Part shown: in pieces, positions 40,642 to 49,213 of the stretch
Layout: each line of letters begins with the position of its first letter
How positions within the stretch are numbered: position 1 is the first letter of the stretch
Assembly (NCBI GenBank): GCA_022483465.1
Contig: JAKVNF010000001.1
Coordinates: 744,001 to 808,000 of the forward strand
From: Lachnospiraceae bacterium
Lineage (GTDB): Bacteria; Bacillota; Clostridia; Lachnospirales; Lachnospiraceae
DNA: 64,000 bases
Direction of reading: 5' to 3'
Made by a program: the position numbers and the translations under genes
The notes under the pieces: model-generated
The model's database searches: none
What the model saw: the letters and a program-made list of their open reading frames with translations, nothing else
What the model was told of the DNA's origin: nothing

Positions 40642-41997
40642 TCATTCCGCCAGCAGAGCGTCAACCTTTTTCGCCAGATCGTCCATAGCCTCCTGTGCTG
40701 TCTGCTCCCCGTTCATAACCGATGTGACGGAGGCAGTGAGCTCACTGTCAATCTCCGACCAGCTTGCCACGGTCGGGCGGGATTTTGCAGTCTTGAGCTG
40801 CTCAATGTACGGCGCAAAGTCTGCATTTTTCACCGTATCGGATTCGAGTGCTTCCTTGTTGCAGGGGATCTGCCCGCACTTTGCCATCTCTTCCTGCGCG
40901 TACTCACTCGTCATGAACTTCATGAATTTCCATGCCGCATCCTTGTTGGCAGTGTTGAACATCCCGATATCCTCACCGCCGAGGACGGAGATGGATCCGC
41001 CATCCCCTGCCGGGACCGGTGCTGTGGAATACTTGAATTCCGGATAGGCACCTGCGAGCTCTGAAACCTTCCAGGGTCCCTCCAGCAGCATCATGTAGCG
41101 CCCGGTTCCAAAGCCGTCGGTCATCGGAATATCACCGCTGTTCCATCCTGTGATTGCCTGTTCCTGGTAGAGATCCGCAAGCATCTGAATTGCTGCCACG
41201 GTCTCCTTGCTGTTGAGATAGCCGGTGGCCTTGGTCTGATCCTCATTGGTCAGAGAACCGCCCATACTCCAGATGAACGGGCAGAGGTTCCAGCCGGCAA
41301 GGCCGGGTTCATCGTAGCCCCAGACCTGCTGACCGGCATCATTCGTCCCGGAGAGCTTTTTGCAGTCCTCGACAAACTCATCCATCGTGGCAGGTGCCTG
41401 CAGTCCTGCCTTCTCAAACGCCTCCGTGTTGTAGTAGAGGATCTTTGTGTTGGTATTCAGTGCCAGCCCGTAGCTGTCTCCGCCGATCTGCGCGGTTGTC
41501 ATGGCGCTCTCCAGCAGGCCGTCCGCAACATCCTGAAAATCGCTCATCTCCTTGTTCAGCGGAACCAGGATTCCCATCTTCTGGAATTCCGGCACCCACG
41601 CGCTGTCCAGTCTCGCAACATCCGGGAGGGTATCGGACTGGGCGCTGATCAGAATCTTATCGTGCAGATCCGCCCACTCATGGGAAACGGCATTGACCGT
41701 AATCCCCGGGTTCTCCTCCTCGAATTTCGGGATCAGGACATTCGTTAAGGTTTCATTTTCCGGAGACTGTGCGCTATAATGATGCCAGAAATTGAGGGTG
41801 ACCTCCTCGGCGGGCTCCGCTTCGGCTGTGGTCTCTGCTGCCGCTTCTGTTGCTGCCTGCCCTGCTGCCTCCGTTGTTGCTGAGTTCTCACTGGAAGCAG
41901 TGGTTTCAGATGATGCCGGTGATTGACCACAGCCTACTGCTGCCAGGCACATAGCTGCTGTCAGTGCAATTGCCGGTATTTTTTTGTCTCTTTTCAT
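40642..41997 (-). CDS. Sugar-binding lipoprotein of an ABC importer
   Basis: A 451-residue extracellular solute-binding protein, family 1. The signal peptide ends in the lipobox AAVGC, so C23 carries the lipid anchor. A Ser/Thr/Ala/Glu linker of about 45 residues follows (TTASSENSATTEAAGQ). The mature domain has NFWHHYSAQSPENETL, FEEENPGITVNAV and a late MLLEGPWKVSEL, as in maltodextrin and multiple-sugar binding proteins. The ATG at 41997 is placed from AAAGGAGG, which lies in the last codons of the GH13 gene, whose stop is at 42000. It hands sugars to the two permeases. Confidence 0.92.
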   Translation of the reverse strand: MKRDKKIPAIALTAAMCLAAVGCGQSPASSETTASSENSATTEAAGQAATEAAAETTAEAEPAEEVTLNFWHHYSAQSPENETLTNVLIPKFEEENPGITVNAVSHEWADLHDKILISAQSDTLPDVARLDSAWVPEFQKMGILVPLNKEMSDFQDVADGLLESAMTTAQIGGDSYGLALNTNTKILYYNTEAFEKAGLQAPATMDEFVEDCKKLSGTNDAGQQVWGYDEPGLAGWNLCPFIWSMGGSLTNEDQTKATGYLNSKETVAAIQMLADLYQEQAITGWNSGDIPMTDGFGTGRYMMLLEGPWKVSELAGAYPEFKYSTAPVPAGDGGSISVLGGEDIGMFNTANKDAAWKFMKFMTSEYAQEEMAKCGQIPCNKEALESDTVKNADFAPYIEQLKTAKSRPTVASWSEIDSELTASVTSVMNGEQTAQEAMDDLAKKVDALLAE

Positions 41998-41999
41998 TT

Positions 42000-43775
42000 T
42001 CAATCCTCCTTTAGAATTTTTGCCTCAAAGGGCTTCATCTTGATCATCAGGCTCCCCTGATATCTCACCTTGTCACCAAGCCTTGCGGCTTCCGGCGCTC
42101 CTGGATCTGCCAGAAACTCTTCCCCTGTCATCAGGTCCCGATAGGAAGCCGCCCGCCGCACCGGAATCTCCACCTCCTGTTCCGTCTCCCCCGCATTGAT
42201 TGCCGTCAGGATGGTTTCCTGCCCGTCAGTACGGGAAAAGACATAGCTGCGGTTTCTGCAGACGTCCGCATAGAACGCCCCGGTCCGTACTGCCGGTTCC
42301 CTGTGCCGAATCCGGATCAGATCCCGATACCAGCGCTCCAGATCCGAATCCTGAAGATCTCGGTCCCAGATCATGCATCTTCTGCAGTCCGGATCATTCT
42401 CTCCCTCCATGGCGATCTCATCTCCGTAGTAGACAGCCGGCGAGCCGACGAACATCATCTGGAGGGCGGCAGCAGCCTTCAGCTTTCTCCTGTCACCGCC
42501 GCAGAGCGTCAAAAAGCGCTCCGTATCGTGGGAATCCAGGAGCAGGTACATAGCCCGGTCCATCTGCGCCGGGTAATCCGAGAGCATCTTTTCCACCCTG
42601 TCATCGAAGGCAGCGGCATCGATGGTCTCCAGGGCGATAAAATCCCGAACGGCATCGCGGAATACATAATTCATGATGGCATCCATCTGGACACCATTCA
42701 TGAGCCGCAGGCCGCTTCCCCAGGTTTCCCCGATCAGGATCGAGTCCGGGTACCGGTCTTTGAGCAGGAGCCTTGCCTCCTCCCAGAGTCCCTCATCCAC
42801 CTCATCCGCAACATCCAGTCTCCAGCCGTCGATGCGGTATTCCCGAATCCAGTACTCCATGACATGCAGAAAGTAGTTTCTCACCTCGGGGTTCCCGGTG
42901 TTCAGCTTCGGCATGTACTTGTAGGCGCCGACACACTCATAGTCATGATGCGTGATGTCCAGAGGAAATGTCGTGGGATAAAACCATTCCCGATATTCTG
43001 ACTTCTCCCCGTTTTTCAGCACATCCAAAAACGGTGCGAAGTGAACGCCGCTGTGATTGAAGACCCCGTCGAGAATGATCTTCATTCCCCTGTCATGCAC
43101 GGCGCGGACCAATTTCCGAAAATCGTCATTCGTGCCGAAGATCGGGTCGATCCGGTAATAGTCTGTGGTCGCATACTTGTGGTTGAAGTCCCCGAGAAAA
43201 ATCGGATTCAGGTAGATGCAGTCTGCGCCGAGTTCCTGTATGTGATCCAGGTGATCCAGAATTCCCTTCAGATCTCCCCCCATGTAGTTTTCCCGATCCG
43301 GAATGGTGCCCCAGGTTTTCACACCTTTCGGATCATTAGAGGGGTCCCCGTTTGCAAACCGCTCCGGGAAGATCTGATAGAACACCTGCCCCTGGGACCA
43401 ATCCGGAAGAGTCACAATGCCGGTTCGATTGGCATACAGAAATTCGAAATACCCATCCTCCGGCGGATCTCTTCGAAATCCCTCTGCCGTCAGATACCAG
43501 ATTTCCTTTCCTGCGCTCAGTTCAAAATAGTACTTCTGGTACCGGGCTACCTGATGGAAACAGAGCGTTCCCTGGTAGTAATCAAACAGGCCGTCCCGGT
43601 ACAGGAACTGCAGCGTCTGTGTTTTCTCCTCTTCCGGTGCGGTTCTTGCAAAGTAATGAATCCTGCATTCTTCCGCATCTCTTTTTGCGGTTCGCAGTGT
43701 GACAACCAGGGTCCGTCGATCGGAAAGATAGATGTCCGGATAGGTACCGGTATGTCGAACTGCTTCCAGTTTCAT
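42000..43775 (-). CDS. GH13 amylase-family enzyme (neopullulanase/cyclomaltodextrinase-like)
   Basis: A 591-residue enzyme without a signal peptide. An N-terminal beta domain of about 120 residues (CBM34-like: VTLRTAKRDAEECRIHYFA) precedes the barrel. QVFYQIFPERFANGDPSND is the usual entry of neopullulanase-type enzymes. DGVFNHSG, GWRLDVADEVD (nucleophile Asp), LIGETWG (acid/base Glu) and LLDSHDTERF (third Asp) are in order. It should cleave imported cyclodextrins or maltodextrins in the cytoplasm. The ATG at 43775 follows AAGGGAGTGAGG and lies five bases after the repressor gene. Confidence 0.92.
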   Translation of the reverse strand: MKLEAVRHTGTYPDIYLSDRRTLVVTLRTAKRDAEECRIHYFARTAPEEEKTQTLQFLYRDGLFDYYQGTLCFHQVARYQKYYFELSAGKEIWYLTAEGFRRDPPEDGYFEFLYANRTGIVTLPDWSQGQVFYQIFPERFANGDPSNDPKGVKTWGTIPDRENYMGGDLKGILDHLDHIQELGADCIYLNPIFLGDFNHKYATTDYYRIDPIFGTNDDFRKLVRAVHDRGMKIILDGVFNHSGVHFAPFLDVLKNGEKSEYREWFYPTTFPLDITHHDYECVGAYKYMPKLNTGNPEVRNYFLHVMEYWIREYRIDGWRLDVADEVDEGLWEEARLLLKDRYPDSILIGETWGSGLRLMNGVQMDAIMNYVFRDAVRDFIALETIDAAAFDDRVEKMLSDYPAQMDRAMYLLLDSHDTERFLTLCGGDRRKLKAAAALQMMFVGSPAVYYGDEIAMEGENDPDCRRCMIWDRDLQDSDLERWYRDLIRIRHREPAVRTGAFYADVCRNRSYVFSRTDGQETILTAINAGETEQEVEIPVRRAASYRDLMTGEEFLADPGAPEAARLGDKVRYQGSLMIKMKPFEAKILKED

Positions 43776-43780
43776 TGGCC

Positions 43781-44788
43781 TCACTCCCTTCTTATGGTTC
43801 TCCCGGACGAAGCCCGCACAAGGAGCTTCGTCCGGATCAGCTGATGCTGCACAATCTTCTTTCCGTGCATGCATTCCATCAACATCTCTGCCGCCTTTTC
43901 CCCAAGCTGATACGTGTCCACGTCGATGGCAGTAAACGGCGGATCCATATATTCCGCCAGGGGATAGTTATCGAACGTCACGATTCCTGCCTTCTCGGGC
44001 ACTTGGATTTCCAGTTCCTTCAGTGCCCTTCGTGTATAAAAGGCGATCTCATTGCTGGCGCAGAGGAAGCCCTTGTTCTGCAGGCTTCCAACCTCTTTGA
44101 CAAGCTTCTTCCCGAGGTCTTCATACCGGTGATGCGCCATCACCACCTGCTCCCTGCATCTGAGCTGGACAGCTTCGCGGTATCCTCTCAGACGATTGCG
44201 GGAGAATACCGTCTCATCATCGTCCGCAATCAGCACCGCCTCCGGATAGCCGGATCTCAGCAGCTCCTCCGTCCCCTCGACCGCGCCCTGCTCATTGTCC
44301 ACATCGACCCATGGCACTTCCTCCGCGCGGCGGGCTGGCTCGCCCATCACCACAAAGGGAAATTCCGCATTCTGGAGAAAGGATATCAGCCGGTCATCCA
44401 GGCTCGAGGACGGGATAATCAGTCCATCCACCTTTTTGCCCTGCACCAGCTCCAGAATCTGGGAATCGCTCTGGCCATTGTCATTCGCGATCAGTAGGTT
44501 GTAAGCGTGATCCTGAAGCACTTTCTCGATGGCGAATACACTGCGGTTGAAAAAGCTGTTGGAAAATGTCGCCTCATTGGTGGCATTCATCACGAGCCCT
44601 GCGGTATTGGTAACCCCTGTTGCAAAGCTTCTGGCGCGGGCATTCGGGTGATAGTCCATCTCCTTCATCGCCTTTCGGATTCTGGCAGTCACCTCATCCG
44701 AGATCGGTGCTGTTCCGTTGATCACCCTCGAAACTGTGGAGGGAGAAACTCCAACTATTTTTGCAATATCTTTGATCGTTGCCGACAT
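43781..44788 (-). CDS. LacI-family repressor of the sugar operon
   Basis: A 335-residue regulator. The N-terminal helix-turn-helix and hinge read IKDIAKIVGVSPSTVSRVINGTAPISDEVTARIRKAMKEMDYHPNARARS. The rest is a periplasmic-binding-protein-like sugar sensor (GLVMNATNEATF, VDGLIIPSSSLDD, VTFDNYPLAEYMDPPFTAIDVD). It is the first gene of the operon and has two identical LacI-type sites in its leader, so it should repress itself and the genes behind it until a maltodextrin-like sugar binds. CGGAGA precedes the ATG. Confidence 0.92.
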   Translation of the reverse strand: MSATIKDIAKIVGVSPSTVSRVINGTAPISDEVTARIRKAMKEMDYHPNARARSFATGVTNTAGLVMNATNEATFSNSFFNRSVFAIEKVLQDHAYNLLIANDNGQSDSQILELVQGKKVDGLIIPSSSLDDRLISFLQNAEFPFVVMGEPARRAEEVPWVDVDNEQGAVEGTEELLRSGYPEAVLIADDDETVFSRNRLRGYREAVQLRCREQVVMAHHRYEDLGKKLVKEVGSLQNKGFLCASNEIAFYTRRALKELEIQVPEKAGIVTFDNYPLAEYMDPPFTAIDVDTYQLGEKAAEMLMECMHGKKIVQHQLIRTKLLVRASSGRTIRRE

Positions 44789-44807
44789 CGTCGATCTCCG
44801 TTCTCAA

Positions 44808-44821
44808 TGCAACCGTTTGCA
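44808..44821 (-). promoter_or_regulatory. LacI-type operator, proximal
   Basis: TGCAACCGTTTGCA, near-palindromic like known LacI/MalR boxes (TGCAAACGTTTGCA), lies 20 bases before the repressor start. It is identical to the distal site, 61 bases away. Confidence 0.8.
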
Positions 44822-44868
44822 CGATTGGGAAAAAGAATCGGCCCCTTTGGCGGGGTCATGTCAGTGCG

Positions 44869-44882
44869 TGCAACCGTTTGCA
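44869..44882 (-). promoter_or_regulatory. LacI-type operator, distal, at the transcription start
   Basis: A second TGCAACCGTTTGCA lies immediately downstream of the -10 box, where bound repressor would block polymerase. The two sites are 61 bases apart (about six helical turns), so looping is possible. Confidence 0.82.
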
Positions 44883-44889
44883 CAGTGTT

Positions 44890-44918
44890 ATTATTTATGA
44901 TCTACAGCTTGCTGTCAA
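44890..44918 (-). promoter_or_regulatory. Promoter of the LacI-GH13-transporter operon
   Basis: On the minus strand the -35 box TTGACA (44918-44913) is separated by 17 bases from AATAAT (44895-44890). Transcription would begin near the distal operator. The remaining 190 bases up to the next gene at 45106 hold its ribosome site and a TATACT box at about 45079. Confidence 0.8.
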
Positions 44919-45105
44919 TATACTTTTGTATTTTCGTCAATATTTCCAAATATCATGCCTCCATTTGTCGAATTTGACACCCTGCACGGAAGATGCCGGT
45001 TATCCCTGCCATCGTCCGTACCAGCTGATGCTGCTCCGCAATTTGCAGGCAAACACAACATTTTCCCCTCCGCATGGTATACTGTGTGAGGAGGGAGGCT
45101 GCACG

Positions 45106-45423
45106 ATGGGACTGATGGAGAAGAAGGAAATCCTGTACTCGGTCAAGGGGAATCAGGCCGAGTGGAAAAAGCTGAAGAAGGCACTGAAGGATGCCGGGAT
45201 CCGGGGCGTGTCCTCCGATGTCTGGCTGGACGAGGCACCCGCCTGCGGCTGCGGTGCCCACCTCGATGTGCGGGACTTTGGTCCCAACGGAAAGATCGAC
45301 CGGTCTATCTACACGCTGCGGGTTCCCGTCTCCGAGATGGAGGACGCGCTGCTGATCCTCCATGCCCTCTGTCCGGACTATACCCCCTATCAGCGGGATC
45401 CGAACCGGAAGAGTCTGTACTGA
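45106..45423 (+). CDS. Small CGCGAHLD-motif protein of unknown function
   Basis: A 105-residue protein: an amphipathic helix (AEWKKLKKALKDAGIRGV), then PACGCGAHLDVRDFGPNGKID and a beta/helix end (IYTLRVPVSEMEDALLIL). The Cys-Gly-Cys-Gly-Ala-His motif could bind a metal. No family is recognised. AGGAGGGAGG precedes the ATG, TATACT lies 21 bases further up, and a strong terminator follows, so this is a self-contained gene. Confidence 0.65.
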   Translation: MGLMEKKEILYSVKGNQAEWKKLKKALKDAGIRGVSSDVWLDEAPACGCGAHLDVRDFGPNGKIDRSIYTLRVPVSEMEDALLILHALCPDYTPYQRDPNRKSLY

Positions 45424-45439
45424 GGGGAGAATGCAAAAG

Positions 45440-45488
45440 CAAGCGCCGTTCTGCGGGTCCGTGAGGCCCTGCAGAGCGGCGCTTTTTC
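45440..45488 (+). terminator. Intrinsic terminator
   Basis: AAGCGCCGTTCTGCGGG pairs with CCCTGCAGAGCGGCGCTT with one bulge and is followed by TTTTC. It ends the small gene at 45106 and lies beside the stop of the converging DUF1848 gene. Confidence 0.85.
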
Positions 45489-45509
45489 GTTGTCCGTATG
45501 CTCTTTTTC

Positions 45510-46455
45510 TCACGTTCCCTGCCAATCGGAAAACAAGTCCAGCTGCCCGTTGATCCAGGACTTCTGCACGGCCTTTTTCACCACATCCTCCGGATTGAGC
45601 TGCCCCACCAGCATCGTGGAGGCAGGGTCGTGCTTTCTCATGTTCTCCCGGACGCTTGCTGCATCCGCATTGGCATAGCAGTAGCGGCAGCCGTGGCCGC
45701 AGGTGTTGTAGGCCCCGATGTCCGCAGACAGAAGGCAGCGGCAGCCCTGCCTTGCAAAGTTCATGCGGGGTACCAGGAGCTTTTCTCCGATCGCCCGCTC
45801 GATGACCGCCTGGGAGAAGCAGCCGTTCGCGTCCACGTGGTCCCGGACCAGGGACTTTTCCTCGTGGCAGAGGTGGATCTGCATGCCAAGCTTCCCCGCC
45901 GTTTCGGCAAAGGAGGCAACAAGCTCCTCCTGTTCCCCCTGCGTCACCTCCCGGATGCCCGGGAAATTCCGCTTCGTCTTCTCGTACAGGTCCACAAAGC
46001 TGATCACCGCCTGGTCCGTATAGGGGGGCGAGGGCCCCTGCGAGCGACGCAAAGGCCCTCTTGTGAAAGTCCACCGTGTAGCGACCAAAGATCAGCACCG
46101 GATCGTAGCGCCACAGGATGGCTTCCCGCCCGGTGTAGGAAGAGAGGGCGCCAAAGGACCTTGCGACCTCTTTTACCTCCGGAACGAAGGGCTCGATGTC
46201 CCGCCCGTAGGGCGTGATCGTCACCATGAACACCGTCCGGAAGGGGTCCAGGAGGTGAATCCTGCCAAGGAGCGGAGTCGGGTTCTTCGTGCAGAAGCAC
46301 AGCGCGTCCACCACCTCCGGGTCAATCCGGTAGCGCGTCACCTGCACCGGGTTGTAGGGGTTGCGCACGTCCACAAAGCCCGCCTGGACCCTTCGGAAGA
46401 ACCAGTCGGCATAAAAGGCCGGGATGTCCGTCCGGCTTCCTGTCTGCAGGATCAA
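45510..46455 (-). pseudogene. DUF1848 (radical SAM-like) gene with a frameshift in a C6 tract
   Basis: The first part (46455 to about 46030) reads MILQTGSRTDIPAFYADWFF, VRNPYNPVQVTRYRID, LCFCTKNPTP and VTITPYGRDIEPFVP, the DUF1848 start. The second part continues in another frame: YTDQAVISFVDLYEKTKRNF, then NTCGHGCRYCYANAD, the C-terminal CxxxCxxC cluster. The two frames meet at six C on the minus strand (46023-46028); five C would give one continuous protein of about 314 residues. It is either a real mutation, a phase-variable tract or a sequencing error. The function of DUF1848 is unknown. The ATG overlaps the previous stop by four bases. Confidence 0.85.
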
Positions 46456-47390
46456 TGCTGCTCCTCCTGTTCCGTCGCACGCTCCGGCGCGGCGTCCTGC
46501 GCTGCCAGGTCCTGTTCTGCTTCTTTTCCTTTCGCCGTATCATCCCTTGTCACGCGAAGACCGCCTGCAATCTTCTCCGCCCGGTGGTTGTGGAATTTCG
46601 CATCCACGTAGCCGATCACGCTGAACACCAAGGCGCCGATAAAGTTCACGAACAGGTCCTTCATCGTGTCGATGATGCCGATGTCGAGGTATCCGCCGTC
46701 CACGACGTAGGTCTTTCCGGATGCGGTCTCGATGATCGTCTTTGTGATTCCGGAGATCTGGATCGGGACCTGGCTGTGGGTCGGGTCGAAGTAGATCGAG
46801 CCGATCTTCTGGATCACAAAATCCTTCTGCATGTCGAGGTAAAACGTGCTGTCGAAGAAGAACTCCACAAACTCCCAGCAGACGCCGATCGTCATCGAGA
46901 AGCAGAAGGCAACCACCGACAGGTAGAGCGGGGAGAGCTGGATCCGCTTGCTCGAGCGGTTTAGGAGGTCCACCAGGGAGAAGCCGATCGCCGCGCAGAG
47001 AAACCCGTTCAGCGTGTGCAGCATCGTATCCCACCCGGGGATTCTGGTGTAGAACCGGTTGACCTCGCCGAGGATCTCCGCCGCAAAGATGAACAGAAAG
47101 ATGATCACCTGAAACCTCGCCGGAATCTCCACGTGGAGCTTCTCCTCGAGGAAGGAGGGGAGGAGGAAGAGGACAAGCGAGAGCACGCACAGCATTGCCG
47201 ACTCATAATTTCCCTCCAGCACGCACCGGATCAGGGTCAGGATGACCAGGATACGCAGTACCGTGTAGATCCGAAAGGCCTTCTCATTGCGCTTGATGCG
47301 CATGTTCAGGTAGTGGACATAGCGTCCGATCCGCGTCTTGTACGCATAGGATTTCTTTTCCTTCTTCTGTCTGGACCTGTCTTCTCCCAT
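46452..47390 (-). CDS. Membrane protein, DUF2238/YjdF-like
   Basis: A protein of about 312 residues with a basic N-terminus (KKEKKSYAYKTRIGR) and seven or so membrane spans (LVLFLLPSFL, VIIFLFIFAAEIL). WDTMLHTLNGFLCAAIGFSLVDLLN and FSMTIGVCWEFVEFFFD resemble the conserved His/Glu segments of DUF2238/YjdF. The C-terminal 50 residues are charged and cytoplasmic. The function is unknown. The start at 47390 is preferred from its distance to GAGGTG; GTG and ATG codons lie 9 and 6 bases further up. It is part of a tightly packed run from the Nudix gene to the DUF1848 gene. Confidence 0.72.
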   Translation of the reverse strand: MGEDRSRQKKEKKSYAYKTRIGRYVHYLNMRIKRNEKAFRIYTVLRILVILTLIRCVLEGNYESAMLCVLSLVLFLLPSFLEEKLHVEIPARFQVIIFLFIFAAEILGEVNRFYTRIPGWDTMLHTLNGFLCAAIGFSLVDLLNRSSKRIQLSPLYLSVVAFCFSMTIGVCWEFVEFFFDSTFYLDMQKDFVIQKIGSIYFDPTHSQVPIQISGITKTIIETASGKTYVVDGGYLDIGIIDTMKDLFVNFIGALVFSVIGYVDAKFHNHRAEKIAGGLRVTRDDTAKGKEAEQDLAAQDAAPERATEQEEQH

Positions 47391-47400
47391 CGCCATCACC

Positions 47401-47766
47401 TCACAAAAACAGCAGCAGCGCCATGACCGCTGCCGTCACACACATCCACGGGATGTTCGCATTGCGCCGGATCAGAAACTTCTCCGGGTGCCGCCGGTTG
47501 ACATATACCGTGACCTCCACACCCGACCGCTCGGGCCCCGCGGCGCTGATGTCATCCTGAGAGCAGGTGTTGTAGTGCTCCTCTCCGACATCATAGATCA
47601 CCCGGGCCGCGTACTGCATTCTCCTTGAGAGGCCCTCCTTTCCCTTGTGCCGCTGCACCCGCTCCACGAAGGTGCCCTTTACCTTCCTGGCATACAGGAC
47701 AAGCTCCGCTGCGAGGTACACAAAGCAGATAAGCAGCACCACCTCCGCCGTCAGGACAAGAATCAT
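47401..47766 (-). CDS. DUF3592-like membrane protein
   Basis: A 121-residue protein: an N-terminal span (ILVLTAEVVLLICFVYLAAEL), a soluble middle with VKGTFVERVQRH, ARVIYDVGEEHYNTCS and VEVTVYVNRRHPEKFLI, and a C-terminal span (CVTAAVMALLLFL). This is the same design as the protein at 26848-27276. The function is unknown. The ATG at 47766 overlaps the stop of the Nudix gene by four bases and follows GAGGGGGAGACG. Confidence 0.72.
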   Translation of the reverse strand: MILVLTAEVVLLICFVYLAAELVLYARKVKGTFVERVQRHKGKEGLSRRMQYAARVIYDVGEEHYNTCSQDDISAAGPERSGVEVTVYVNRRHPEKFLIRRNANIPWMCVTAAVMALLLFL

Positions 47767-48365
47767 CGTCTCCCCCTCTCTGTCAGAAACCACCCCATGC
47801 AGTGGATGGCCTGCTGAAATCTGCCCTCCGCAATCAGGGCATCGATATCCTCCGGGAGGAGGAGCTCCTGCTTCAAAAACTCCGTGGCATCCAGGTGCGG
47901 TTCTGCCGTCTTTTGGCAGTTTTTCGCCCGGAACAGAAACGCCCAGTTGTCTGCCATCGTCGCTGCCGAGGGGACTGTGAGAAGATGGGACCAGTCGTTC
48001 GTCTCATATCCCGTCTCCTCGGAGAGTTCCCGCATCGCGGCGGCAAGGGCGGTCTTTTCCCCCGCCTCCGACATCGGGTCCGCAATCTCCTCCTCAATGC
48101 CCCCCGCGGGGAACTCACAGGTCACCTGCCGCAGGCCGTGCCGGTACTGCCTGACGCAGAGGAACCTCCCCTCCTCATCAGAGGCGAGGATCACCGCGTA
48201 GTTTCTTCTCGAGTAGTTGTAGTAGGGTCCGAAGCTCGTCCCATCCGGGAAGGCAAACGTCTGCTCCCGAAAGTCGATCCAGGCATCCTGCACCAGATGC
48301 CTTGTCTCCAGGGCCCGCCAGGCAAGCTCCCGCTCCTCTTTGTTCCACGCCTTCTGGTCAATCAT
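47763..48365 (-). CDS. Nudix hydrolase, ADP-ribose pyrophosphatase-like
   Basis: A protein of about 200 residues. YAVILASDEEGRFLCVRQYRHGLRQVTCEFPAGGIE enters the Nudix domain. The box is stretched by an insertion between GGIEEE and AAMRELSEETGY, but all Glu ligands and the RELxEETG core are present. QYRHG and EFPAGG are typical of ADP-ribose/ADP-sugar pyrophosphatases, which also accept other nucleotide sugars. The start is uncertain: ATG at 48365 is used, but GTG at 48389 behind a better site is possible. It lies directly after the EcfT gene. Confidence 0.82.
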   Translation of the reverse strand: MIDQKAWNKEERELAWRALETRHLVQDAWIDFREQTFAFPDGTSFGPYYNYSRRNYAVILASDEEGRFLCVRQYRHGLRQVTCEFPAGGIEEEIADPMSEAGEKTALAAAMRELSEETGYETNDWSHLLTVPSAATMADNWAFLFRAKNCQKTAEPHLDATEFLKQELLLPEDIDALIAEGRFQQAIHCMGWFLTERGRR

Positions 48366-48385
48366 GATCCCATCCGTTTCTCCCC

Positions 48386-49213
48386 TCACACAAAGGGGTT
48401 GTAAAACCGGTCGCCGTCGTGAAACGTAAAGACCAGTGCAAAAGTGCAGAAGGCCGCGGTCCCCGCCATCACGAGGATGTCCGCCGCCGCAAGCTTCCGG
48501 TGGGCGTACCAGGTGCGGCGCTTCTTCTTGCCGAAGCCCCGCAGCTCCATGGCATTGGACACCACGTCAATCCGATCCATTGCCGAGAACAGCAGCGGAA
48601 AGATGATGCTGGAGGTGCGGCGGATCCTGTCCGTGAGCTTTGCCTTGCTGCTCATCTCAATTCCTCTGGCCTCCTGGGCGTTCCTGATCCTGTGGTAATC
48701 ATCCTGCACATCCGGAATGTAGCGCAGGGCAATGGCGACAGAATAGGCTGCCGTGTAGGGAATCCCGATCCCGTTTAGGCTCGCCGCAAACTCGGAGGGG
48801 TCCGTCGTCACCAGGAAGGCGAAGATCGCCGGGGTGATCGCAAAGTACTTGATGACCACGTTGAAGAGGTAGAACAGCTCCTCCGCCGTCAGATCATGGC
48901 CTGGAAAGAGCGGCGCAAGCACCGCCCTGTGATGGTAGATCTCACAGCCCTGGTACGGGGAGAGCAGGAAGATCGCGGCGACGTTCAGGACCATGAAAAA
49001 GAGCACCACGCGGAACACCGGGGCAACCTGCCTCCAGGCGGTCTTTGACATCACAAAGACCGCGATCGTCACGGCGATCATGACAAGCAGGATCCTGGTG
49101 TCATAGGTCAGGGCGCTGGTAATGCACCAGAGCAGGAAGAAGAAAAGCTTTGTCACCCCGGAGAGCCGGTGGATCCAGGTGTCCTTCTTTACGTAGGAAA
49201 TCATTCGGTTCAT
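48386..49213 (-). CDS. ecfT: ECF transporter transmembrane subunit EcfT
   Basis: A 275-residue membrane protein of the EcfT/CbiQ family, the scaffold linking the ATPases to the vitamin-binding S subunit. Five to six spans are visible. The two coupling-helix motifs are present as AQEARGIEM and MELRGFG. IHRLSGVTKLFFFLLW near the start is typical. Its ATG overlaps the stop of the fused ATPase gene by four bases. GGAGGAC precedes the ATG. Confidence 0.92.
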   Translation of the reverse strand: MNRMISYVKKDTWIHRLSGVTKLFFFLLWCITSALTYDTRILLVMIAVTIAVFVMSKTAWRQVAPVFRVVLFFMVLNVAAIFLLSPYQGCEIYHHRAVLAPLFPGHDLTAEELFYLFNVVIKYFAITPAIFAFLVTTDPSEFAASLNGIGIPYTAAYSVAIALRYIPDVQDDYHRIRNAQEARGIEMSSKAKLTDRIRRTSSIIFPLLFSAMDRIDVVSNAMELRGFGKKKRRTWYAHRKLAAADILVMAGTAAFCTFALVFTFHDGDRFYNPFV

